Origin: Myxococcota bacterium
Lineage (GTDB): Bacteria; Myxococcota_A; UBA9160; UBA6930
Length of the DNA stretch: 42,776 nt
Assembly: GCA_028277885.1 (NCBI GenBank)
Contig: JANQFK010000073.1
Location: 1-42,776, forward strand
Reading direction: 5' to 3'
Position numbers and translations under genes: made by a program. The notes under the pieces were generated by a model. That model worked only from the letters and a program-made list of their open reading frames with translations, did no database searches and was not told the origin of the DNA. Shown piece by piece: positions 1 through 7,726 of this stretch. Numbering within the stretch: position 1 is the stretch's first letter; every line of letters starts with the position of its first letter.

Positions 1-131
1 TGCACGCCCTGCTCCTCGACGAAAACCGTGGTGACGATGAAGAAGATCAGCAGGATGAAGATGCAGTCGATCATCGGCGACAGGTTGATCTCCGTCGCGT
101 CGTCTTCGCTGAGGATGCTGCGCCTTGCCAT
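1..131 (-). CDS. exbD: ExbD/TolR-family biopolymer transport protein, N-terminal part
   Basis: Only the first 43 codons are in the window; the gene runs off the left edge. The protein begins [20 protein letters not shown] and continues into a hydrophobic helix ([17 protein letters not shown]). This is the usual ExbD/TolR layout: short cytoplasmic tail, then one membrane helix with an Asp near its start (ID in 'SPMID'), the proton-carrying residue of the family. ExbD partners ExbB to turn proton motive force into work on TonB-type proteins. The ATG lies 7 nt after the stop of the ExbB gene, so it belongs to the same minus-strand operon as the three genes to its right. TonB and a TPR protein would be expected further left, outside the window. 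Confidence 0.9.
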   Translation of the reverse strand, partial: MARRSILSEDDATEINLSPMIDCIFILLIFFIVTTVFVEEQGV

Positions 132-138
132 GGGGGAC

Positions 139-723
139 CTACTCGAGCTTGAGGTGGCTGAGGGTGAGGCTCTCGAGGCGCGCCAGCTTGGCCTCGAGGG
201 TGTGGCGCCGGCGCTGGATCACCATGACGATGAACAGCCCGGGCAGCGCGATGGTGAGGCCGGTCTGGGTGGTGACCAGGGCCTCGGAGATGCCCGCCGC
301 CACCACCCCGGCGGTCTCGGAGCCGCCGCTGGTGGCGATGCCGAAGAAGGTCTGGAGCATGCCGAGCACCGTGCCCAGCAGGCCGAGGAGCGGCGCCGAG
401 GCCACCAGCGCGTTCAGGAACTTCGTGCGACGGTCGATCAGGGAGAGGAGCGCCATGCGGATCTCCTCGAAGCGGTTGCGCACCTGCTTGCCCGAGTGGA
501 CGTCCTTCTGCACGTAGCGCAGCACGTCCCCGACGCGGCCCTCGGCCTTCTCGGGCGAGCGCACCCAGTCGAACCACTCCATCTCGTTGGTGCCGTCGAG
601 GTTGGTGCGGCGCACGTAGAGCACGAGCTGGAACGCCTGGGCGTAGAGGATCACGGCCAGCGCGAACAGCGGGATCATCACCCAGCCGCCGCTGAGCCAG
701 ATCTCCCAGATGGTGCCGATCAC
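139..723 (-). CDS. exbB: MotA/TolQ/ExbB proton channel family protein (short ExbB2-type)
   Basis: A 194-residue inner-membrane protein. It starts at GTG (723), 3 nt after the stop of the upstream TtpC-like gene; the next in-frame Met lies inside the first membrane helix, so GTG is preferred. Helix 1 follows '[18 protein letters not shown]'. A cytoplasmic stretch follows, then the family core '[19 protein letters not shown]' and a last helix around '[13 protein letters not shown]'-type sequence ending in basic residues. ExbB pentamers surround ExbD and conduct protons. The short N terminus, and its position between a long ExbB homologue and ExbD, match ExbB2 of the Vibrio-type TonB2 system. 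Assignment to family is firm; the transported substrate is unknown. Confidence 0.93.
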   Translation of the reverse strand: MIGTIWEIWLSGGWVMIPLFALAVILYAQAFQLVLYVRRTNLDGTNEMEWFDWVRSPEKAEGRVGDVLRYVQKDVHSGKQVRNRFEEIRMALLSLIDRRTKFLNALVASAPLLGLLGTVLGMLQTFFGIATSGGSETAGVVAAGISEALVTTQTGLTIALPGLFIVMVIQRRRHTLEAKLARLESLTLSHLKLE

Positions 724-726
724 CGC

Positions 727-2133
727 CTACCCGTGGCCCGGCCGCTGCCGGATCGACGAGACGCCGTTCACGAAGGCCACCGAGACCTGCTCGAGCAGGC
801 CGAGCTTGTGCTTGGCCATGCGCGAGAGCGCGCCGTGCAGGATCAGGGTGGGGATCGCGACGATCAGGCCCAGGGCGGTCGTCACCAGCGCCTCGGAGAT
901 GCCCGACGAGAGGCTCTTGGCGTCACCGGTGCCGAAGATGGTGATGAGCTGGAAGGTCTTGATCATGCCCACCACGGTGCCGAGCAGGCCGAGCAGGGGC
1001 GCCGCCGCGGCGGTGATGGCGAGAAAGGGCAGGAAGCGCTCCAGCCAGGGCCGCACCTTCAGGATCTTCTCGAAGAGCAGCTCCTCGAGGACGCCGCGCC
1101 GCTCCTGGGAGTGCTCGACGCCGGTGACCAGGATCTCGCCGGCGACGCCGTCGACCTGCTGGGCCTGCCAGGCCGCCGCCTCGTGGTTGCCCTTGGCGAG
1201 CTCGCTCAGGATCGTGTCCACCTCGGTGGGCGCGGCCACCTGGAAGCTCATGATCTCGAGGCTCTTGAAGGCGGTGAGCAGCAGCGCGGTGAGGCCCAGG
1301 CCGATGATGACGTAGCCCACCACGCCGCCGTCTGAGACGTACTGGAGCACGCCCTTGCGCGCCTTCTCGGTCTTGAGCGCCTTGCCCAGGGTGGCGTCGA
1401 GGGGCAGGAAGCCCGCGCCGTTCTCCGCGATGGCCGCGATGCCGGCGTCGAGGCTGCCGGGCAGCGCCACCACCACCGGGTCCGCGGCATTGAGCTGGTT
1501 CTCCACCACGCCCGCCACGGAGCCGTCCTCGCTGGTGTAGAACACCGTCGGGCCGAGCGCGACGAACTTGCCCTGGGTGAGGATGCCTTCGGGGCTCAGC
1601 GCCTCGCCCGCGAACACCTGGCCGCCGAGCTGCTCGTCGAGACGCGCGAGGGCCGCCTTCACCACCTCGAGCTGGGCGCCGCGGCGCTCGCCGGCGTTCA
1701 GGTCGGCGCCGTTCTCCGCGCGCTTGGCGGTGCCGGTGACGCCCTCGTAGAGCGGCAGCTCGCTGATGTCGAGGCGCCCCTCGAAGTCGCGCACGAACTC
1801 CTTGAGCCGGCTGTCGACGAACTCCTCCTGCTCCTCCAGGGACGAGACCTGCTTGCGCAGCGAGGTCAGATCGATGGTGCGGCTGTCCCGGACCTTGAGC
1901 AGCCGGGCACGCTCCCGACGCATGGCGATCACCTCGTCCTCGAGGCGCGAGACCGCCTTCGAGAGCGGGATCTTCTCCTTGGCGATGCGCGCGCGCTCGC
2001 TGCTGAGGTCCCGCAGGGCCTTCTCGAGGCGCTGGTCGATCCCCGCCTGGGCGTCCTGGAAGGTGGCGGCCGGGGCCGAGGCGCTCCACGACACCCCGAT
2101 CGTGCAGACCATGAACATGAGCAGTCGGGTCAT
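727..2133 (-). CDS. TtpC-like long MotA/TolQ/ExbB protein with periplasmic coiled-coil domain
   Basis: 468 residues. The chosen ATG (2133) begins a clear signal peptide (MTRLLMFMVCTIGVSWSASA). The open frame extends further upstream, but only through the neighbouring DUF3450 gene. Residues about 27-115 are charged and heptad-like (coiled coil); about 115-260 form a periplasmic domain; the C-terminal 200 residues are an ExbB/TolQ proton channel with '[19 protein letters not shown]' as the family core. In Vibrio, TtpC is an extra ExbB-like subunit that TonB2 needs for iron-siderophore uptake, and it sits in the order DUF3450-TtpC-ExbB2-ExbD2 exactly as here. Function by analogy: energising an outer-membrane process. 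It is 35 nt downstream of the DUF3450 gene. Confidence 0.9.
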   Translation of the reverse strand: MTRLLMFMVCTIGVSWSASAPAATFQDAQAGIDQRLEKALRDLSSERARIAKEKIPLSKAVSRLEDEVIAMRRERARLLKVRDSRTIDLTSLRKQVSSLEEQEEFVDSRLKEFVRDFEGRLDISELPLYEGVTGTAKRAENGADLNAGERRGAQLEVVKAALARLDEQLGGQVFAGEALSPEGILTQGKFVALGPTVFYTSEDGSVAGVVENQLNAADPVVVALPGSLDAGIAAIAENGAGFLPLDATLGKALKTEKARKGVLQYVSDGGVVGYVIIGLGLTALLLTAFKSLEIMSFQVAAPTEVDTILSELAKGNHEAAAWQAQQVDGVAGEILVTGVEHSQERRGVLEELLFEKILKVRPWLERFLPFLAITAAAAPLLGLLGTVVGMIKTFQLITIFGTGDAKSLSSGISEALVTTALGLIVAIPTLILHGALSRMAKHKLGLLEQVSVAFVNGVSSIRQRPGHG

Positions 2134-2168
2134 TTCCGGTCTCTCTGTGTCGCTGGGAGTGGGTCGGG

Positions 2169-2939
2169 CTACTGGATGCCGACGGGCAGGCGGACGAACT
2201 CGATGGCGTCCACGTTCCCCTCGTAGATGTCGAGGAGCCGCTTGGCATCGCCCGCCAGCGCGGGGTCGTTCTGGAACACCCAGCCGTCGGGGCCGGGGCG
2301 ACCGACGCCCGCCGCGTTGCCGCTGGCGTCCACGAAGAAGGCCTGGCCGAGGCCCCAGTAGAGGGTGCGCACCTGGACCTTCTGGTCGCCCTCCACGGCG
2401 CGGGTCTCGCCGACGAAGGTCGCCGTGCCGTTGAACTTCTCGGCCTGGGCGAGCACGCCGAGGACGTTCATCAGCCGCTGGCCCAGAGGCACCCGGGTGT
2501 TCTCGGGATCCGTCGGGATCTGCACCAGCAGCGGCTCGAGCTTGTCCCTGAGCGGCTCGGGCAGGCGGGGAGCCAGGGCCAGCACCTGCTGCTCCATCAC
2601 GCGGATCTCGTCCTCGAGGGCGCGCCCGGCGCGCTGGAACTCGCCGCGCTCGAGGAGCAGGTCGCGGCGCTCGTCGTCGCTCGCGGTGTTGGACTCCTCG
2701 AGCTCCTTCACCTCCGCGGCCAGCGCCTCCTTCTCCTGCTCGAGGAGGTTGCGGGTCGCGCGCAGGGTCTCCTTCTCGACGTCCCAGTCGGTCCGCTCCT
2801 TGGAGATGAGCTGGCGCGACTCGACCCACTTGCCCAGCTTCTCGCGAAAGTCGCCGACCGCGTCCTGGGCGTGGGCCGGGGCAACGGCGAGGACCGCGAG
2901 CGCGGTCATCGCGATGACTCGGGGGAGGGGGTGCTTCAT
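2169..2939 (-). CDS. DUF3450 family periplasmic protein (TonB2-system associated)
   Basis: 256 residues, starting at ATG 2939 with a Sec signal peptide (MKHPLPRVIAMTALAVLAVAPAHA, cleavage after AHA). Residues about 28-125 are a charged coiled coil (KWVESRQLISKERTDWDVEK onwards), followed by a compact C-terminal domain containing 'VRTLYWGLGQAFFVD' and 'GWVFQND', both typical of DUF3450. Family members are the first gene of TonB2-type operons and are thought to act in the periplasm with the ExbB/TtpC complex; the molecular role is not established. It is the first gene of this minus-strand operon. A larger frame covering this region continues upstream but has no coding character there. Confidence 0.9.
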   Translation of the reverse strand: MKHPLPRVIAMTALAVLAVAPAHAQDAVGDFREKLGKWVESRQLISKERTDWDVEKETLRATRNLLEQEKEALAAEVKELEESNTASDDERRDLLLERGEFQRAGRALEDEIRVMEQQVLALAPRLPEPLRDKLEPLLVQIPTDPENTRVPLGQRLMNVLGVLAQAEKFNGTATFVGETRAVEGDQKVQVRTLYWGLGQAFFVDASGNAAGVGRPGPDGWVFQNDPALAGDAKRLLDIYEGNVDAIEFVRLPVGIQ

Positions 2940-3074
2940 GGCGGCGGAAGATAAGCTACGCGCGCGGATCGAGGTATCCGTAGCTCCCGTTCGTTTCCGC
3001 ACGAAACGGTGACATTTTCCGTAATTCCGTCCGGTCGGCACGGGGATCCCCGCAGAGGGCCCCGGGCGGGCTGC

Positions 3075-3080
3075 TAGCCT
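3075..3080 (+). promoter_or_regulatory. TAnnnT element 7 nt before the VWA lipoprotein start
   Basis: TAGCCT ends 7 nt before the ATG at 3088. There is no Shine-Dalgarno-like purine tract between them. The spacing places a predicted transcription start at or next to the start codon, suggesting a leaderless mRNA. No good -35 is visible. The same layout recurs at four other genes in the window. Confidence 0.4.
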
Positions 3081-3087
3081 GCCGGCC

Positions 3088-4290
3088 ATGCGCGAAGCGC
3101 CCCCCCTCGCGCGGACCGCCGCGGTGGCCGCCGCCCTCCTCCTCGCGGTCGCCTGCGCGACGGTCGGCCCGCCCGGCGAGCCCGAAGCGGCCCCGGCGCG
3201 CGCGGACCGGACCCGCCTGGGCGTCGCACCCCGCTCCGTGCGCTTCGACGACACCTTCGTCCGCTGCGTGCGAAGCGCGCCACTGCGGCTTCGAAATCGC
3301 AGCACCGACTCCGTCGTCACCGTGACCGAGGTCGTGTCGGGCGACCCGGCGGTGAGCTTCTCCGCCGAGCTGCCCCTCACCCTCGAGCCCGGCGAGCGCT
3401 TCCTGACCGATCTGCGCTTCGCCCCCGACGCACCGGGCGAGCTCGACGTCGAGATCGAGCTCGTCACCGACGAGGCGGAGGTGGAGCCGCCGCGGCTGAA
3501 GGTGAGGGCACGGGCGCTGGAGGCCGCGGCCCCGCCCGCCGCCGAGCCCCTCGACCTGGTCTTCGTGATCGACGTCTCGACCACCATGGCGGAGCTGGGA
3601 GGCTTCCGGCGCGCGGTGCAGGACCTCTTCGCCCTCGTCGAGGGCAACCGGCTCGACGCCCGCTTCGGCCTCGCCACCTTCGAGAACGACGTGCGCGTGC
3701 ACCGGAACGGAGCCTTCCTGGGTCGCGAGGCGTTCCTCGACGAGCTCGACTCCCAGCTCGTGGAGGGCAGCTGGGTGCCGGACCCCGAGCTGCCGAGACA
3801 GCTCCTCAACTTCGAGCTGGCGGAGAACAGCCTCGATGCGTTGCACCGCGCCGCGACGGACTTCGAGTGGCGGAGCGGTGCCCGCCACGTCGTGTTCCTG
3901 GTGACCGACGGCACCTTCCTGGACCCGCCCGCCGTCTACAGCGACGGCACGCGTGCGATCTACAGCTACGAGGAGGTCTCGGAGGCGCTGCGCGCGCACG
4001 GGATCCAGCTGCTCTCGGTGCACAGCCGGGACCACGCCCGGGGCCTCTCCGACGCGTACGCCGGGCGGCCCGCGCTGGTCGAGCTCACCGGCGGCTCGTG
4101 GTACGAGATCGCGAAGCTCGGGTCGGGAAGGCTGAAGCTCGACGCGCTGCTCGGCGAGGTGGTGGCGGGACGCTCGTGCCGACTGCCGAGCGAGCCGCCG
4201 GCGGTGAAGACGCCGGCCGATCCCGGCGAGGCGCCCACCGATCCGCCCGCGGAGGCGCCGGGCGAGGTTCCGGGGGAGTCGGTGTCCTGA
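3088..4290 (+). CDS. VWA-domain lipoprotein with N-terminal Ig/ASH-like domain
   Basis: 400 residues. The N terminus is a lipoprotein-like signal sequence ending LLLAVAC, with Cys23 as the likely lipidated residue; the -3 position is Ala, so the lipobox is weak. Residues about 45-140 look like a beta-sandwich of the ASH/HYDIN type ('RSAPLRLRNRSTDSVVTV', 'PLTLEPGERFLTDLRFAP'). Residues about 155-345 are a von Willebrand A domain. Its MIDAS begins Asp162-x-Ser164-x-Thr166 (DVSTT instead of DxSxS) and it has the usual 'FLVTDGT' strand with Asp274. The tail from about 365 is Pro/Glu-rich. It probably acts as a metal-dependent binding protein at the cell envelope; the ligand is unknown. It is divergent from the DUF3450 operon and convergent with the next gene. 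Confidence 0.8.
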   Translation: MREAPPLARTAAVAAALLLAVACATVGPPGEPEAAPARADRTRLGVAPRSVRFDDTFVRCVRSAPLRLRNRSTDSVVTVTEVVSGDPAVSFSAELPLTLEPGERFLTDLRFAPDAPGELDVEIELVTDEAEVEPPRLKVRARALEAAAPPAAEPLDLVFVIDVSTTMAELGGFRRAVQDLFALVEGNRLDARFGLATFENDVRVHRNGAFLGREAFLDELDSQLVEGSWVPDPELPRQLLNFELAENSLDALHRAATDFEWRSGARHVVFLVTDGTFLDPPAVYSDGTRAIYSYEEVSEALRAHGIQLLSVHSRDHARGLSDAYAGRPALVELTGGSWYEIAKLGSGRLKLDALLGEVVAGRSCRLPSEPPAVKTPADPGEAPTDPPAEAPGEVPGESVS

Positions 4291-4293
4291 GGA

Positions 4294-4317
4294 GCCGACC
4301 GAAGCGGGTCGGTCGGC
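4294..4317 (+). terminator. Hairpin just after the VWA gene
   Basis: GCCGACC (4294-4300) pairs with GGTCGGC (4311-4317) across a 10 nt loop, starting 4 nt after the stop codon. No T-run follows, so if it terminates transcription it is not a classical intrinsic terminator. It lies just before the dispersed two-hairpin element. Confidence 0.4.
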
Positions 4318-4340
4318 GACGAGAGCGGAGCCGCGCCTGG

Positions 4341-4403
4341 CCGAGCGAGCCCTTCGGTCTCGCTTTGCGGCGGAAGCCGACCCATCCCGGGTCGGCCTCC
4401 TAG
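4341..4403 (-). repeat. Dispersed two-hairpin palindromic element, copy 1
   Basis: 63 bp matching the reverse complement of 30514-30576 at 59 positions by my alignment. Hairpin one is AGCGAGCCC / GGTCTCGCT with a TTC loop (one mismatch). Hairpin two is 4372-4383 pairing with 4389-4400 across ATCCC (one mismatch). The element ends in CTAG, whose CTA is the stop codon (complement TAG) of the minus-strand gene at 4400. It sits between two convergent genes, as copy 2 does, so it could act as a bidirectional transcription block. Confidence 0.7.
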
Positions 4404-4714
4404 AGGCGGACCGAGCGAAGCTCCCCACGCTCCCGCGCCGGCGTCCGACTCGAGCTCTCCACCTCGTGCACGTGATGGAGCAGCCACGCCGCCACGTCGC
4501 CTTGGTCGCGAAGCGGCGGCATGGACGCGAACGCTTCGCGCAGCACCCGTGCCGTGAACGCCTCGGCCGCGGCACCCTTCAGGCCGTTGCGCGTGGCGCG
4601 GGCGAACACCGGGGCGAAGCAACGCTCGAAGAGCGCGTCGAACGCGGCCCGGTCGCCCGAGAGTGCGCGCTGCGACAGCCCGGCGTCGATCGCGTTGCGG
4701 GAGATGGGGGGCAT
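4400..4714 (-). CDS. Orphan sigma-70 region 2-like protein (ECF-type, no region 4)
   Basis: About 104 residues from ATG 4714 (MPPISRNAIDAG). An in-frame GTG at 4795 and an internal ATG offer longer versions with an unconvincing N terminus. The segment 'ALSGDRAAFDALFERCFAPV' through 'AWLLHHVHEVE' has the spacing of ECF sigma factor region 2, where family members read roughly 'AGDREAFEELYERY...AWLFRIARN'. The protein then stops: there is no region 4 for -35 recognition, whereas ECF sigma factors are usually about 160-200 residues. It may be a truncated sigma factor or a stand-alone region 2 regulator. Its stop codon is part of the two-hairpin repeat. It is divergent from the OmpR-type regulator at 4858. 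Confidence 0.55.
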   Translation of the reverse strand: MPPISRNAIDAGLSQRALSGDRAAFDALFERCFAPVFARATRNGLKGAAAEAFTARVLREAFASMPPLRDQGDVAAWLLHHVHEVESSSRTPARERGELRSVRL

Positions 4715-4817
4715 TCGGGGCGGGAGTATGGGCACATTGCTTCGAGCCTGCCACGGCATGAAGCGCGTTCGGTGGACATGAGGCGTGATTGCCACCCGGC
4801 GCTCGCCCAGGCAAACC

Positions 4818-4851
4818 GAAACTCAACGTTCCCGTCACGGTCACGTAACCT
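4818..4851 (+). promoter_or_regulatory. Candidate promoter of the degenerate response regulator
   Basis: TAACCT (4846-4851) lies 6 nt before the GTG start at 4858, again predicting a leaderless message. An overlapping ECF-like reading is GAAAC (4818-4822), 17 nt, GTC (4840-4842), which is notable because a sigma-region-2-like gene is divergent from it. A tandem GTCACGGTCACG lies at 4834-4845. None of these alone is strong. Confidence 0.35.
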
Positions 4852-4857
4852 TCCAGC

Positions 4858-5715
4858 GTGATCGTCGACCTGTCCCTTTCGACCACGGATGAGCCCGACC
4901 ACGGAAGATCCGGAGCGAGCCCCCGCTTGAGTCCCCTCCCCCCGACGGCGCGCGCGGACGAGACCCCCCGCAGGGTGTCGAAGCCTGCGCCCCACCCTCT
5001 CGTGATCGCCGTGGGCGCCGATCCCGACTGGGTCGGCCCCGTGTGCGAGAGCTTGCGCACGGCACCGCTCGTGATCGAGACCGCGGACTGCGGCTCGAAG
5101 GGCCTCGCGCTGGCGGCGCAGCGACGCCCCGACCTGATCATCGTCGACATGTTCCTGCCCGACGTCACCGGCCTCGGCTTCTGCCGGACCCTGCGGGAGC
5201 ACCCGGAGCTGGGCGGGACGCCGCTCATGGTGGTGAGCCGCCACGCCAGCGAGGTGGACCGCGTCCTGGCCTTCGAGCTGGGCGCCGACGACTACCTGCC
5301 GGCGCCCTTCTTCGATCGCGAGCTGGCCTCGCGGGCCCGGGCCGTCCTGCGACGCAGCGCCGGGCGTGCGCGCACCGCCAAGCCCACCCCCCGCCCCGTC
5401 GAGCAGGGGGAGCTGGTCTTCGACCCCGGGGCGGGCCGGGTGAGCGTGGGCGGCCAGGTGATCGACCTGACGCGGACCGAGTTCGAGATCCTGGGCATGC
5501 TGATCCGCGAGGAGGGGCGGGTGCTGAGCCGCCGCCAGATCCTCGGCCGGCTCGACGAGGGCGCCAACCAGGCCAGCGAGCGCACCGTCGACGCGCACGT
5601 GAAGGCGTTGCGGCGCAAGCTCCGCAACAGCCGCGGCTGCATCGAGACCGTGCGCGGCTCGGGCTACCGCTTCGCGGGCGCGGGCGACCCCGCCGGCCCG
5701 CCCTCCGCCGGCTGA
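4858..5715 (+). CDS. OmpR/PhoB-type response regulator with degenerate receiver
   Basis: 285 residues starting at GTG 4858, with an unusually long, disordered N-terminal tail (about 45 residues). Residues about 47-165 are a receiver domain. The phospho-acceptor Asp97 (LIIVDMFLPD) and the Ser of 'VVSRHAS' are present. However, the acidic pair that binds Mg2+ is replaced by Gly53-Ala54 (AVGADPD where PhoB has a VVED-type sequence), and the conserved Lys of the KPF motif is Ala149 (YLPAPF). Such receivers usually do not follow normal phosphorylation. Residues about 185-275 are a standard winged-helix DNA-binding domain (LTRTEFEILGMLI, ERTVDAHVKALRRKL, ETVRGSGYRF). No sensor kinase is adjacent. 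It probably controls transcription independently of phosphate. The CHAD gene follows after 83 nt. Confidence 0.9.
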   Translation: MIVDLSLSTTDEPDHGRSGASPRLSPLPPTARADETPRRVSKPAPHPLVIAVGADPDWVGPVCESLRTAPLVIETADCGSKGLALAAQRRPDLIIVDMFLPDVTGLGFCRTLREHPELGGTPLMVVSRHASEVDRVLAFELGADDYLPAPFFDRELASRARAVLRRSAGRARTAKPTPRPVEQGELVFDPGAGRVSVGGQVIDLTRTEFEILGMLIREEGRVLSRRQILGRLDEGANQASERTVDAHVKALRRKLRNSRGCIETVRGSGYRFAGAGDPAGPPSAG

Positions 5716-5798
5716 GCCGGTCCGACGCCCCTCCCGGGAGCTCCGACCCGCGGCATCCCCGCAGGGCAACACGCCGGCGGGCGCATTCGATAGCATGA

Positions 5799-7427
5799 AT
5801 GCATGCGCGGTCCGCGCCTCGGGGTGCGGCACCAGGCCTCATGTCGGGGAGGACGTCCGGGCGCGTGGTGGATCCTCCTGCCAGCCAGGCCCAGCAGCTG
5901 CACCTGAGCGTCACGCCGGGCGGCGTGGCCAGACTCCAGAGCCACCCCCTGCTGCGTGCGCTCAGCCAGGGTCGTCCGCGCACCCTCGCGTTCTCTTGCG
6001 TCGCCTTCGACACCGCCGAGCGCGACCTCGCGCACGCGGGACTGGTGTTGCGAATTCGCAGCGTCGGCCGCTCCTTCGCGCAGTGCGTCGAAGGTCGGGA
6101 GCAGGCGGAGGGCGACCCGTTCGCGCGCCGCTCCTCCGAAGCCACGCTTCGCGAGGTGCGGCCGGCTCCCGAGCGGATCGCGGACCCCGCCCTGCGGGCG
6201 AGGCTCGAGGCGGCGCTCGCGGGCAAGCCGCTGCTTCCGGTGTTCGAGGTCGTCGTGCGCCGCACCCGGCGCCTCCTCGAGGAGGAGGACGAGACCGTCG
6301 AGCTCGTCCTCGACGTGGGCGAGGTGCACGCCGGCGACCGCCGCCTGCCCCTCCACGACCTCCGGCTCGACCTGCGCCGCGGAGCCACCGCCTACCTGCA
6401 CCGGCTCGCACTGGAGCTCCAGGAGGAGGTGCCGCTCCGGCTCCAGACCGCATCGGTGTGGAGCCGGGCCGAGTCCCTCGCCACGGGCGAGCGGCCTGCG
6501 CCCCGCAAGGCGGGCGCCCTGGTGCTGCCCGGGCGGGCCACCGTCGAGGAGCTCCTCGCGGGGCTCGTGCGCAGCGGCCTCGAGCAGGTCCTCGCCAACG
6601 AGGTGCCGGCCTGGGAGGGCAACGATCCCGAGGGCGTTCACCAGCTGCGCGTCGGCGTCCGCCGGCTGCGCTCGACCCTGGCTCTCTTCGGGCGCATGCT
6701 GCCCGAGCGCGACAACGAGCGCCTCAAGGAGGAGCTGCGCTGGCTCGGCGCGGCCACGGGGCCGGCGCGCGACCTCGACGTGTTCCTGGAGGACCTGATC
6801 GAGCCCCTGACCCGGCGCTTCCCCGACGACCCGGGCCTCAAGCGACTGCGCGACGAGGCGCGGGAGCTGCGCGAGGAGAGCTACGCCCACGTGCGCGCGG
6901 CGCTGGACTCGCCGCGCCACGCCCGGCTCGGCCTGCTCCTGCACCGCTGGTGGGCGGAGCGCAGCTGGCGCGACCAGAGGCTCAGCGCCGAGTCGGCGCG
7001 GCTGTTCGCGCCGGCGGGGCGGGAGGTCGCCGACCTCCTGGGGCGCCGCCATCGCCAGGCCCTGCGCCTGGGCCGGAACCTGGCCGCCCGCCCCGTCTCG
7101 GAGAAGCACGCGCTGCGCATCCAGCTGAAGAAGCTGCGCTACGCGGCCGACGCTGCGCGGACCCTCTTTCCCCGCAAGCGCACGGACCGCTACCTCGCGC
7201 GCCTCGCCGATCTCCAGGACGTGCTGGGCCACCTGAACGACCTCGCCGCCGCCGAGCAGATCCTCGCCCGGGTGATCGAGCGGCTCGGGCCCGAGGCGGG
7301 GCCGTCCCACCACCACGCCGCCGGGTTCGTGGCCGGCTGGGCGGCCGCCGGAGCCGAGCGACGCCTGCGGCGCCTCGACAGGCAGTGGAAGGCCTTCGCG
7401 GCGGCGACGCCGTTCTGGGCCGAGTGA
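5799..7427 (+). CDS. CYTH-CHAD domain protein
   Basis: Up to 542 residues. ATG 5799 is the longest sensible start; ATG 5841 (MSGRTSGRVVDPP) is equally possible because the first 14 residues carry no domain signal. The N-terminal half resembles a CYTH (triphosphate tunnel) domain, with alternating charged strands such as 'GLVLRIRSVG' and 'VELVLDVGEVHA'. The C-terminal half, about residue 240 on, is a CHAD helical bundle with conserved His and basic residues in 'PEGVHQLRVGVRRLRSTL' and 'LRIQLKKLRYAADA', the two His/Arg/Lys helices that bind polyphosphate. CHAD proteins locate to polyphosphate granules; CYTH domains hydrolyse or bind triphosphates. Role here: probably polyphosphate metabolism or sensing. 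No ppk or ppx gene is adjacent. Confidence 0.88.
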   Translation: MHARSAPRGAAPGLMSGRTSGRVVDPPASQAQQLHLSVTPGGVARLQSHPLLRALSQGRPRTLAFSCVAFDTAERDLAHAGLVLRIRSVGRSFAQCVEGREQAEGDPFARRSSEATLREVRPAPERIADPALRARLEAALAGKPLLPVFEVVVRRTRRLLEEEDETVELVLDVGEVHAGDRRLPLHDLRLDLRRGATAYLHRLALELQEEVPLRLQTASVWSRAESLATGERPAPRKAGALVLPGRATVEELLAGLVRSGLEQVLANEVPAWEGNDPEGVHQLRVGVRRLRSTLALFGRMLPERDNERLKEELRWLGAATGPARDLDVFLEDLIEPLTRRFPDDPGLKRLRDEARELREESYAHVRAALDSPRHARLGLLLHRWWAERSWRDQRLSAESARLFAPAGREVADLLGRRHRQALRLGRNLAARPVSEKHALRIQLKKLRYAADAARTLFPRKRTDRYLARLADLQDVLGHLNDLAAAEQILARVIERLGPEAGPSHHHAAGFVAGWAAAGAERRLRRLDRQWKAFAAATPFWAE

Positions 7428-7446
7428 CGCCCGGCCGAGTGACGCC
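7418..7446 (+). repeat. Short tandem duplication at the CHAD gene stop codon
   Basis: The 14-mer GGCCGAGTGACGCC occurs at 7418-7431 and again at 7433-7446, one base apart. The first copy contains the TGA stop of the CYTH-CHAD gene. This looks like a small slippage duplication. The rest of the 299 nt gap to serS shows no convincing gene on either strand. Confidence 0.6.
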
Positions 7447-7714
7447 GGCTGAGCTGCGGCGCAGCGCGCGGGGCCGGAAGGCCTCCGCGAGGATCGACTC
7501 GCCGCGAGAGGTGCGGATGGGCATCGCGAGGAGCAGTGCCGACGGCGCGGCGACGGGGATCGCTCGCATGATCTACGCCCTTCGAACGCCTCGACCCTGG
7601 TGCCAACGCGATCGCGCGCGCTTCCGCTCGGGCGCCACGGCCTGCGGCTTGCGGACGGCACCACCCGACGATTCGTCGACGACTCCGTGAAGGGAGGGCG
7701 CCCCCCAGGGATGC

Positions 7715-7720
7715 TACCCT
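7715..7720 (+). promoter_or_regulatory. TAnnnT element 6 nt before serS
   Basis: TACCCT, preceded by TGC (extended -10-like), ends 6 nt before the serS ATG. There is no Shine-Dalgarno sequence in the 6 nt between them. This suggests a leaderless serS transcript. No -35 hexamer is evident at 17 nt. Confidence 0.4.
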
Positions 7721-7726
7721 CGCGCC

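Noticed and set aside
28..1335. Long plus-strand open frame opposite the ExbB/TtpC genes
   Set aside because: Rich in His, Ala, Gly, Glu and Gln, as expected from the antisense of GC-rich coding DNA; the minus strand has clear ExbB/TolQ genes.
7190..7606. Minus-strand frames in the CHAD-serS gap that look weakly like a small exported protein
   Set aside because: They have no stop codon until inside the CHAD gene and no ribosome site, so they are most likely shadows.
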